Shown: positions 15,676-21,227 of the stretch, piece by piece
Layout of the letters: every line of letters starts with the position of its first letter
Position numbering within the stretch: position 1 is the first letter of the stretch
Position numbers and translations under genes: made by a program
The notes under the pieces: model-generated
Databases searched by the model: none
Told to the model about the DNA's origin: nothing
What the model saw: the letters and a program-made list of their open reading frames with translations, nothing else
Origin: Acetoanaerobium sp041831635
GTDB taxonomy: Bacteria; Bacillota; Clostridia; Peptostreptococcales; Filifactoraceae
DNA length: 21,227 nt
Direction: 5' to 3'
Assembly: GCA_041831635.1 (NCBI GenBank)
Contig: JBHASY010000016.1
Location: 1 to 21,227 of the forward strand

Positions 15676-16794
15676 ATGAAAAAACTGAAAAGAATCTGCC
15701 TATACTTTTTGTCGGCTGTAATACTGTCCACGAATATAGTTTACGCAGAGCCGATAGTAAAAGATCAAGAGTTCTTTGATGCGGTAAAAGAATATATCAT
15801 GCAAAACTATGCATTGGAAGTGAGTGAAGAACAGCTATACGATGCAGCTATAAAAGGTATGTTCGATGCTCTTGACCCGTATAGCTATTATATGACCTCG
15901 GAAGAATATACTTCATTTATGGAAGAAGCACAGGGAGAATTTGCAGGTATAGGAGCAGTGATAGGAAAAAAAGAAAATGAATTTTACTTGGTAAGCATAA
16001 ATCAAGACACTCCGGCATCAAAAGCAGGACTAAAGCCTATGGATGTGATTACATCTGTAAACGGTACAGTGGTGGATACAAGTAAAGATACTCAGTTTTT
16101 AGTAAAACAAATACGAGGAAAAGAAGGAACATCTGTAAAACTTACTATAAAAAGAGGAAATGAAAATCTTACCTTTAATATAGTAAGAGAAAAAATAAAA
16201 ATAAATCCCGTAGAATATAAAGTTTTGGAAAAAGGTTTAGGTTATATAAGGATAACGGAATTTAACAAAAAAACCTATGAGAATATGACAACAGCTATAC
16301 AGGAACTGGAAAAACAAAACATTAAAAAAGTAATACTTGATCTAAGAGGAAATCCAGGCGGCTCTCTGGAACAGGCACAAAAAGTATCAAACTATTTCGT
16401 ACCGAAGGGGAAACTTCTGGAGGTAAGATATAAAACTGGAGAACCTGATAAATTCTATTCATCAGGGGATATTAAATTTGAAAAACTGGTCGTGCTTATA
16501 GACTCGGAAACTGCATCTGCGGCAGAAATCCTCGCAGGAGCAATTCAAGACACAAAATCAGGGACTTTAATAGGAACTACAACCTATGGAAAAGGAGTGG
16601 TGCAGGATCTATATACTTTAAGAAACGGAGAAGCCATCAAACTGACTGTTGCAAAATACATCTTGCCGTCAGGAAGAAATATAGATTTAAAAGGAATAAA
16701 TCCTGACAAAAAAGTGGAATATATTATCCCTAAAAACAATTCAAATGACGATAACCAGCTGGATGAGGCGATAAAGATAATAAAACAAAGATAA
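15676..16794 (+). CDS. ctpA: C-terminal processing peptidase, S41 family (CtpA type)
   Basis: A 372-residue exported serine protease. The signal peptide or N-terminal anchor is MKKLKRICLYFLSAVILSTN with AXA-like YAEP near residue 24. A helical segment follows, with the conserved GMFDALDPYSYYM at 61-73. A PDZ domain covers about 90-172 (FAGIGAVIG ... ASKAGLKPMDVITSVNG). The S41 catalytic domain covers about 175-372. The Ser-Lys-Gln catalytic set is complete: Ser281 in SETASAAEI, Lys306 in TTYGKGVVQ and Gln310. The 25-residue Ser-Lys spacing matches E. coli Prc and B. subtilis CtpB. LDLRGNPGGSLEQA (221-234) is the substrate-cradle signature. Such proteases cleave C-terminal tails of exported proteins. 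Its place directly behind three surface-protein genes suggests maturation or quality control of that set, which is inference. AAAGGAGA precedes the ATG. Confidence 0.95.
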   Translation: MKKLKRICLYFLSAVILSTNIVYAEPIVKDQEFFDAVKEYIMQNYALEVSEEQLYDAAIKGMFDALDPYSYYMTSEEYTSFMEEAQGEFAGIGAVIGKKENEFYLVSINQDTPASKAGLKPMDVITSVNGTVVDTSKDTQFLVKQIRGKEGTSVKLTIKRGNENLTFNIVREKIKINPVEYKVLEKGLGYIRITEFNKKTYENMTTAIQELEKQNIKKVILDLRGNPGGSLEQAQKVSNYFVPKGKLLEVRYKTGEPDKFYSSGDIKFEKLVVLIDSETASAAEILAGAIQDTKSGTLIGTTTYGKGVVQDLYTLRNGEAIKLTVAKYILPSGRNIDLKGINPDKKVEYIIPKNNSNDDNQLDEAIKIIKQR

Positions 16795-16847
16795 CTGTTG
16801 CATATTTTTAACAAAATTATTTTTAAAAATTAGGATATACTAGGAAG

Positions 16848-16864
16848 TGTAACAGATATGTAAT
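16848..16864 (+). promoter_or_regulatory. WalR-like direct repeat upstream of promoter P1
   Basis: TGTAAC (16848-16853) and TGTAAT (16859-16864) are spaced exactly 11 bp start to start. Twenty-two bases separate the pair from the TATAAT at 16887, the same distance as at 20562-20601. This matches the WalR/YycF consensus and sits where an OmpR-family activator would replace a -35 box. Confidence 0.6.
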
Positions 16865-16886
16865 ATTAAAACCTTAGATTTAGTAG

Positions 16887-16892
16887 TATAAT
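16887..16892 (+). promoter_or_regulatory. -10 box of P1 for the surface-protein gene
   Basis: A perfect TATAAT whose -35 position (16864-16869) is TATTAA, a poor match, so it probably needs the adjacent WalR-like site. The leader would be about 195 nt and would contain all of P2. Confidence 0.5.
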
Positions 16893-16934
16893 ACCTATAA
16901 GAACTTGGGGGTGGAGTATAAAAAGCGTCTCAAG

Positions 16935-16951
16935 TTTACAAGTTTGTTACA
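16935..16951 (-). promoter_or_regulatory. reverse-oriented WalR-like direct repeat upstream of P2
   Basis: On the minus strand TGTAAC (16951-16946) and TGTAAA (16940-16935) repeat with an 11-bp period. It ends 14 bp before the P2 -35 hexamer and points away from the gene, so it could be repressive or work with P1 from the other face. Confidence 0.5.
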
Positions 16952-16985
16952 TACTTATTCAAGGCTTGACGAGTGTAGTATGTAA
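16947..16985. repeat. 39-bp dyad centred on the P2 -35 hexamer
   Basis: TTACATACT (16947-16955) and AGTATGTAA (16977-16985) are a perfect 9-bp inverted repeat with a 21-base centre. The centre contains TTGACG; the right arm fills the promoter spacer up to the extended TG. Arm centres are 30 bp apart, close to three helical turns, as expected for an operator bound on one DNA face. In P1 transcripts it could also form a hairpin. Confidence 0.55.
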
Positions 16986-16994
16986 TGCTATAAT
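16966..16994 (+). promoter_or_regulatory. strong SigA-type promoter P2 of the surface-protein gene
   Basis: TTGACG (16966-16971), a 17-bp spacer and TATAAT (16989-16994) preceded by the extended TGC form the best promoter in the window. Transcription should start near 17001, giving a leader of about 93 nt. This supports very high expression. Confidence 0.85.
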
Positions 16995-17002
16995 TCATTT
17001 TG

Positions 17003-17068
17003 TAAGTTTGGCGGTATGAACGTCAGACCGGCGAGAGAGGCTGTGAAACTCTCAAAATAAAAAACTTA
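17003..17068 (+). promoter_or_regulatory. folded leader of the surface-protein mRNA (three-way junction)
   Basis: TAAGTTT (17003-17009) can pair with AAACTTA (17062-17068) to close a junction. It encloses hairpin A, CGGT-A-TGA / TCA-G-ACCG (17012-17030, loop ACG), and hairpin B, GAGAG (17033-17037) / CTCTC (17049-17053). It begins at the predicted P2 start and ends ten bases before the AAAGGAGG ribosome site. Stabilising 5' structures are known for abundant surface-protein mRNAs. I recognise no named riboswitch. Confidence 0.5.
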
Positions 17069-17093
17069 TATTTTAAAAGGAGGAAAGACAAAC

Positions 17094-19526
17094 ATGAAGA
17101 GAAAATTATCTCTATTGATGGTGCTTATGATGGTATTGACTCTGATACCAATGTCGGCATTCGCAAGCGCTGCGACTTCAGGGAAAATTGAAGTTCACGG
17201 GTATCGTAGCGACTTGACTCTAAACAGCTTTACCGGTAAGGCCGGAGGAGGAATTACAGATGTACCTGCATTGGTATTTGACAACAGTACTTCTATTGAC
17301 GGTTCTGCTCTTGACCTTAGACCTATCTCTACAACAACTACATTTACAATCAAATTAACAGAGTCAAATGCAAGATTTGTTCCAAACACATTGCTTGGAG
17401 ATGCAGTTACTTATCCAGCTCAACAGTTCTACCCTTACACTTTCACTGATGCATCAGGAGGGAAAGTGGATGTTGAGAAGTTGGCTGATGACCTTATTCA
17501 GGTGACTTATGCTCCGCCGGCATACGTTCCGGCAAGTCCATATAATGAAAGTTTTGCAGTGCCTTTCTTTATGCAAGCTATCGGATATGGAGAAATTAAA
17601 GCGAAAGTAGATTACAGATTGTCAGGATTTAAAGATGTTAACGTTTTAAAAACTTTGGCCGCAATTCAAAAAAGTGCCTCAACTATCGTGGTTGACAGAG
17701 TTGGGAATATAGCTAGAAACAACTCTATAGTTGAAACATCAACTGAAACAGCTAGAATCAGAATAGTTGAAAATGTGAATACTGCATGGAAATCAGCACA
17801 AGAAGTTATTGAAATCAGACTTGATGGTTCCGACTTTACATTCGGTGCTACAAAAATGAGAATTGATAACGTGGATTTCACTGATTTTGAAGTTTTAGAA
17901 AAGGGAAAGACATTAAGAATAGACCCTAAGAAGATGGCTCTTCATTCAAAATATTCTTCTAACTTCAGAAATGAGCTTGTTATTGATGCGCCTATCAGAG
18001 TAGCAAGAGGAACTGAAGTGGGTAAAGAAGTGAAAGCCACAGTAAGAGGAGAAATCTCTCCAACATCTATAGTTATTGCTAAATACACTGACTATGCTAT
18101 AGAAATCAAGGCTGAAAAAGTTCTTGATGTAGTGGCAGGACAAGACGTTCCTGGAAGATATGTAGCTAAACTTACCATTGAAGAAATGATTCCTGGTTCA
18201 TTGCTGGATGGTAGAGTTCTTGAGGTTTCACTTCCAGCTAATGTTGCGGCATATCAGTATGGAGAGGTTATAAGACTGGACAAAGTTAAAGGAACCGGTG
18301 ACATCAATATAGACGGCAGCACAGTTTCTAAGACAAACACTAAGCTAGTAAAATCTGCTTTGGTTGACAAAGTAAGGGACTGGAGTCTAAAAGGTGCTGT
18401 ACAAACAGATGAAGACAAAGCTAAACGTAATGGACCGAACAGAGTGATGGAAATCGAAATAAATAGAGGTTCTAACATTCCTGATAATAACACAACAGGA
18501 AATAAACCTAATAACTTAGCTGCTAAATATGAATTAACAGTACCTTTCGTAGTAGCAACTAACTTCACTGGAGACCTTAACTTGAAATTCAAAGGTGCCG
18601 GTGTAGGGGAACAAGATGTTAAGATTGCTACAGTTAAAGCTCCAGTAACAGTTGAAATCGCTAAAAAAGGCGATCTAAACATAGGACAACAAAATCAAGA
18701 TGCTCCTGATGTTCTTATAAAAGAAACAGCAGCAGGTGCTTTACTGGAAAAAGATGTAGTAAGAGATCACTACAACGAGTACGGCATAGTAGATTCCAGA
18801 TGGGATAGCGCTGGCGTAACCAGATGGGGTGGAGCTATTGTTGCTAGCAAGATTGAAACTAAAGTGAAACTTAATGACAGTGACTATGATCAACACCAAA
18901 GCTGGTTTGCCATAGATACTAGAACTAAAGATACTCCAGGTGAGTTTTTAGTTACAAACACAAAAGTTACTCTTGATAGAACAGTTCCGTATGGACCTTT
19001 CAATATCAAGATAGATGCAGGTAATGTAAACGATAGACATGGACTTACAGATATCATTGAAGAAAAAGTATTCTTCAATGTAGTAACTCCACATCCTACT
19101 GATAGTGATATTAAGACTGTATTCACAATCGGAGAAACTGGATATGTTCAAACAATAAGTGGATTAGAACAAAAATTCACTATGGATGTTGCACCTCAAA
19201 TTATGAACAACAGAACTATGATGCCTATCAGATATGTTGCTGACGCACTAGGTGCAAAAGTTAACTATGATGCAGGCACTAGAACAGCTATATTCTCTAA
19301 AGATGCTATCGTAGTATCTATGACTCTTGATTCAAACATTATGTATGTTAACGGATCTCCTGTTGTTATGGATGCTGCTCCGGTAGTTCAAAACTCTAGA
19401 GCACTAGTATCTCTAGTAAACGTAGCTCAGGCGTTTGGATTAAACTCTGTATCTGCTCCGGCAACTGGCGACATCGTATATGATGCAGCTGCTAAGACAG
19501 TTACGCTTTTCCCAAATGCACAATAA
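17094..19526 (+). CDS. abundant S-layer-like secreted protein with C-terminal copper-amine-oxidase-N domain
   Basis: An 810-residue exported protein. The signal peptide is MKRKLSLLMVLMMVLTLIPM and onward to about residue 25 (cut after SAFA). Residues about 26-670 are a long beta-rich region without recognised domains or repeats. The C-terminal ~135 residues (about 676-810) are a copper-amine-oxidase-N (PF07833-type) module: QIMNNRTMMPIRYVADALGA near 702 and VQNSRALVSLVNVAQAFGL near 765, each followed by a WD/YD-A--T strand. In Gram-positive anaerobes this module is common on surface proteins and probably serves as a wall-binding or stalk element; no copper or oxidase activity is implied. Two promoters, the folded leader, AAAGGAGG at ideal spacing and a very strong terminator all argue for high expression. 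Isoleucine is mostly ATT/ATC here, whereas the upstream cluster favours ATA. An S-layer subunit is the best guess; a large adhesin is the alternative. Confidence 0.75.
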   Translation: MKRKLSLLMVLMMVLTLIPMSAFASAATSGKIEVHGYRSDLTLNSFTGKAGGGITDVPALVFDNSTSIDGSALDLRPISTTTTFTIKLTESNARFVPNTLLGDAVTYPAQQFYPYTFTDASGGKVDVEKLADDLIQVTYAPPAYVPASPYNESFAVPFFMQAIGYGEIKAKVDYRLSGFKDVNVLKTLAAIQKSASTIVVDRVGNIARNNSIVETSTETARIRIVENVNTAWKSAQEVIEIRLDGSDFTFGATKMRIDNVDFTDFEVLEKGKTLRIDPKKMALHSKYSSNFRNELVIDAPIRVARGTEVGKEVKATVRGEISPTSIVIAKYTDYAIEIKAEKVLDVVAGQDVPGRYVAKLTIEEMIPGSLLDGRVLEVSLPANVAAYQYGEVIRLDKVKGTGDINIDGSTVSKTNTKLVKSALVDKVRDWSLKGAVQTDEDKAKRNGPNRVMEIEINRGSNIPDNNTTGNKPNNLAAKYELTVPFVVATNFTGDLNLKFKGAGVGEQDVKIATVKAPVTVEIAKKGDLNIGQQNQDAPDVLIKETAAGALLEKDVVRDHYNEYGIVDSRWDSAGVTRWGGAIVASKIETKVKLNDSDYDQHQSWFAIDTRTKDTPGEFLVTNTKVTLDRTVPYGPFNIKIDAGNVNDRHGLTDIIEEKVFFNVVTPHPTDSDIKTVFTIGETGYVQTISGLEQKFTMDVAPQIMNNRTMMPIRYVADALGAKVNYDAGTRTAIFSKDAIVVSMTLDSNIMYVNGSPVVMDAAPVVQNSRALVSLVNVAQAFGLNSVSAPATGDIVYDAAAKTVTLFPNAQ

Positions 19527-19530
19527 TTAA

Positions 19531-19568
19531 AAAATAAAAAAGAGACCGCAAGGTCTCTTTTTTATTTT
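19531..19568. terminator. bidirectional terminator, 17-bp stem with GCAA tetraloop
   Basis: The arms 19531-19547 and 19552-19568 are perfectly complementary: a GAGACC/GGTCTC core flanked by A- and T-runs. A GCAA (GNRA) loop closes the stem. T-tracts follow on both strands, so it ends the surface-protein transcript and the convergent leftward gene, whose stop is at 19591. Confidence 0.97.
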
Positions 19569-19590
19569 AAAAATAAAGAACTTAAAGATA

Positions 19591-20487
19591 CTACCATTCA
19601 TAACTGCTAACTTTCTTAATATTATAGTTGTTGGTAGTATTGCCGGTAACAGCATTATTATTAAAACTTAGGCTTTGGTTGTGGTTGTTTATAAACTGAC
19701 CATAATATATAGGTAAATTAAACAAACTGAATTTTTCGTGACTTATAGCGTCTACAGATTTATTTACATAAGGGAATCTATCGCTATATGAATCATTTTC
19801 TTTTTTATCAGCATTAGCAAAAAAGTTAGGATTTATACTCTCTATATATGCTTTATCCGTAGCGTTCATAGGATTAAAGTTGCTATAAGGAGTAGAACCT
19901 TCCAAACCTGCCAGCCACATTCTGTTTCCTCTTGCGTCTATAGCATATCCGGAATAAAATTCTCCTTCAAAATTATAAATTTTACCATCTTTAGAAGAAA
20001 TCAATGCAGTAAAAAAGTTTTCAGAGATTCCGGAGTTTCCGTACTTATCTATATAGGCAAAGGCTTTGCCTTCCTGTGCATATCCATCCCATTTACCGTA
20101 AACTTTAGCAAACTCATCTCTTATATCATCTTTAAAATAGTTGTTGGTTTTAGTATAGTGATAAGGGTTAGTAATATCTTCGGCTTTGTAATATCCTTTT
20201 TCCTGAAAGCTCTTTTCTAAATCGTTAAAAGATTTATAAATTTCATAATCTATGACTCTGGGATTTATACCTAAGTTCAAAGATGTTATTTGACTGCTTG
20301 AGTTTCCTGCATAATCATTTATAGGCTTAGAAGAAGCAGCCTGTCTAGTTTCAGTATTTTGGATAGCTATTTTGTCCTGAGCTTTACCAAAAACCTGATT
20401 CCATCTGGTAGTTTCAGTGGTAGCGGCATCATTAAAAGAATATCTGTTAACAATGCTGCTAACTCTATTTATAATTTTTGATTCCAA
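19591..20487 (-). CDS. hypothetical protein, no recognised domain
   Basis: About 298 residues; I do not recognise the family. It has no signal peptide, membrane helix or cysteines. The N-terminal ~25 residues (LESKIINRVSSIVNRYSFND) could form an amphipathic helix. A low-complexity polar stretch rich in Thr, Ser, Gln and Asn spans about 25-75. A denser aromatic region follows (YGKWDGYAQEGKAFAYIDKY; FEGEFYSGYAIDARGNRMWL; SLFNLPIYYGQF), and an Asn-rich tail ends in KKVSSYEW. The composition suggests an extracellular or appendage-type protein exported by a signal-independent route, but that is speculation. Start choice: a GTG at 20496 has AAAGGA only two bases away, whereas TTG at 20487 is about ten bases from AAAGGATGTGAT, so I prefer TTG. 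It stands alone between a terminator and a divergent promoter. Confidence 0.65.
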   Translation of the reverse strand: MESKIINRVSSIVNRYSFNDAATTETTRWNQVFGKAQDKIAIQNTETRQAASSKPINDYAGNSSSQITSLNLGINPRVIDYEIYKSFNDLEKSFQEKGYYKAEDITNPYHYTKTNNYFKDDIRDEFAKVYGKWDGYAQEGKAFAYIDKYGNSGISENFFTALISSKDGKIYNFEGEFYSGYAIDARGNRMWLAGLEGSTPYSNFNPMNATDKAYIESINPNFFANADKKENDSYSDRFPYVNKSVDAISHEKFSLFNLPIYYGQFINNHNQSLSFNNNAVTGNTTNNYNIKKVSSYEW

Positions 20488-20509
20488 ATTTATCACATCC
20501 TTTAGAAAA

Positions 20510-20515
20510 ATTATA
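20510..20515 (-). promoter_or_regulatory. possible -10 box of the leftward hypothetical gene
   Basis: Read leftward this is TATAAT, about 14 bases before the GTG/TTG start region. No good -35 lies upstream, and the leader would be very short, so this is tentative. Confidence 0.3.
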
Positions 20516-20561
20516 AAAATTATTTATAAGTATGTATCGGCATATCAGAAAAAAACTTAAA

Positions 20562-20578
20562 TGTAATTTAATTGTAAT
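20562..20578 (+). promoter_or_regulatory. WalR-like direct repeat upstream of the TolC-like gene
   Basis: TGTAAT (20562-20567) and TGTAAT (20573-20578) are identical hexamers with an 11-bp period. They end 22 bp before the TATAAT at 20601, the same arrangement as at 16848-16892. Confidence 0.6.
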
Positions 20579-20600
20579 AGCTTATATTTATTATATTAGA

Positions 20601-20606
20601 TATAAT
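20601..20606 (+). promoter_or_regulatory. -10 box of the TolC-like gene
   Basis: A perfect TATAAT with no -35 match at the expected place, 47 bases before the ATG at 20648. The TGTAAT pair upstream suggests activator dependence. Confidence 0.55.
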
Positions 20607-20647
20607 TAGACTTGAAAACTTATATATTTATGAAAAGAGGCATTACT

Positions 20648-21227
20648 ATGAAAATGAAAACTAAACTGATATCGACAGCAATATCGTTATTTTTGATTAT
20701 GACATCAGGTGTAGTTTCTTTTGCAGAAGAAACTGCTCTTACTTATGAGCAGGCTGTAAAAATCGCAATAAACTCAAACGATAACCTTAGAAAACTGCAA
20801 AATGAATATGACTCGCTTTGGAACCAAAGAAACTCTATAAGTGATTCCTTGCCTGATTCTATGAAGACAAGCCCGATATACATAAGCAATATAGTGCTGG
20901 GCTCTCAGAGTATGGAGGCTCAGGCTAACAACAAAAAAGTTCAGTATAACGCCGCACTGGATGCTATAGAACTTAACTTAAAAAAAATATTTTACTCTAT
21001 AAAAGTAAATGAAGAGAATATGAAACTAAGGGCAGTGGAAATTTCTAATTTGCATGATGCTGTAGAGATGGAATTTTTGAAGAAACAATATGGAACAGCA
21101 AGTGAATTTGACACCAAAAAATTACAAAATGATTTGGAAAAAGCAAAAAAAGATAGAGATGTATCTGCGAAAGAAATAGAAAAACAATACTTTGCTTTAA
21201 ATAAATTACTGGGACAATCTACAGTAA
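20648..21227 (+). CDS. TolC-family-like secreted protein, 5' part (runs off the window)
   Basis: An open frame of 193 codons without a stop at the window edge. It begins with a signal peptide (MKMKTKLISTAISLFLIMTS, cut after VSFA near residue 26). The outer-membrane-efflux (OEP/TolC) pattern follows: LTYEQAVKIAINSNDNLRKL, then long helices with heptads (NNKKVQYNAALDAIELNLKK, YGTASEFDTKKLQNDLEKAK) and the characteristic turn YFALNKLLGQS near residue 185. TolC proteins form trimeric export ducts in diderm bacteria. Monoderm Clostridia also encode secreted relatives of unknown role, often near surface-protein genes. Only about half of a typical ~400-450 residue protein is visible. AAAGAGG precedes the ATG by seven bases. 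Helical-bundle homology is fairly clear; function is not. Confidence 0.75.
   Translation, partial: MKMKTKLISTAISLFLIMTSGVVSFAEETALTYEQAVKIAINSNDNLRKLQNEYDSLWNQRNSISDSLPDSMKTSPIYISNIVLGSQSMEAQANNKKVQYNAALDAIELNLKKIFYSIKVNEENMKLRAVEISNLHDAVEMEFLKKQYGTASEFDTKKLQNDLEKAKKDRDVSAKEIEKQYFALNKLLGQSTV

Larger units (their letters stand above)
16795..17093 (+). other. 299-bp regulatory region upstream of the abundant surface protein
   Basis: No gene lies here. It holds two promoters in tandem, two oppositely oriented TGTAAH direct-repeat pairs, a 39-bp dyad around the second promoter and a folded leader. It also contains a possible hairpin AACTTG (16902-16907) / CAAGTT (16931-16936). No clear terminator follows ctpA, only an AT-rich stretch, so read-through from the cluster is possible. 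Confidence 0.8.

Noticed and set aside
17094..19526. Reading the copper-amine-oxidase-N domain as a copper enzyme
   Set aside because: Only the small N-type module is present; the catalytic amine oxidase domain is not, so no oxidase activity is claimed.
1..21227. tRNA, rRNA, CRISPR arrays, insertion sequences, prophage genes
   Set aside because: I looked for cloverleaf-like, regularly spaced repeat and transposase signals and saw none in this window.

Overview
The window is AT-rich (roughly two-thirds A+T) with strong AGGAGG-type ribosome binding sites and frequent GTG/TTG starts, which fits a low-GC Gram-positive anaerobe of the Clostridia/Tissierellia kind. The order tetrapyrrole-methylase/MazG, HU, RqcP, DivIC, Ppx is the familiar clostridial/bacillar yabN-yabO-divIC neighbourhood. 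The sporulation genes yabP and yabQ that sit between rqcP and divIC in spore formers are missing. Together with the SLH, IPT/TIG and copper-amine-oxidase-N surface proteins, this suggests a non-sporulating anaerobe of the Peptostreptococcaceae/Filifactor type. The species assignment is only a guess.

Region 1 (1-4440) is housekeeping. It holds a DtxR-family metal-dependent repressor, a DUF4160/DUF2442 gene pair (toxin-antitoxin-like by context only), a shortened methylase-MazG fusion, HU with its own promoter and a hairpin-containing leader, RqcP (ribosome quality control), a DivIC/FtsB divisome protein with an unusually long charged cytoplasmic tail, and a Ppx/GppA phosphatase. It ends at a 13-bp-stem terminator shared with the convergent next gene.

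Region 2 (4441-19526) is a cell-surface locus. A leftward secreted protein (stalk-like domain, coiled coil, serine linker) is transcribed away from a rightward four-gene cluster: a ~2050-residue secreted IPT/TIG-repeat plus fibronectin-III protein, an 820-residue secreted protein with divergent SLH-like motifs, a 472-residue protein with three clear C-terminal SLH domains, and a CtpA-type S41 protease. After a 299-bp regulatory region comes an 810-residue secreted protein ending in a copper-amine-oxidase-N domain. It has the best promoter in the window (TTGACG, 17 bp, extended TGn-TATAAT), a folded leader, a strong Shine-Dalgarno and a 17-bp-stem terminator. I read it as an abundant, probably S-layer-like, surface protein.

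Region 3 (19591-21227) holds a leftward orphan gene of unknown function and the start of a rightward secreted TolC-family-like protein that runs off the window.

The main non-coding signal is a recurring direct repeat TGTAAH-N5-TGTAAH with an exact 11-bp period. It occurs in front of three exported-protein genes (leftward 5319, rightward 17094, rightward 20648), each time 21-22 bp upstream of a TATAAT -10 box that lacks a good -35. A further reverse-oriented pair lies above the second promoter of the 17094 gene. The pattern matches the published WalR (YycF) consensus of low-GC Gram-positives, so these genes may form a cell-wall-stress (WalRK-type) surface regulon. Several RNA-level structures stand out as well: a 28-bp perfect palindrome at an overlapping gene junction, two mutually exclusive hairpins at a Shine-Dalgarno, a branched leader before the abundant surface protein, and tandem hairpins before HU.
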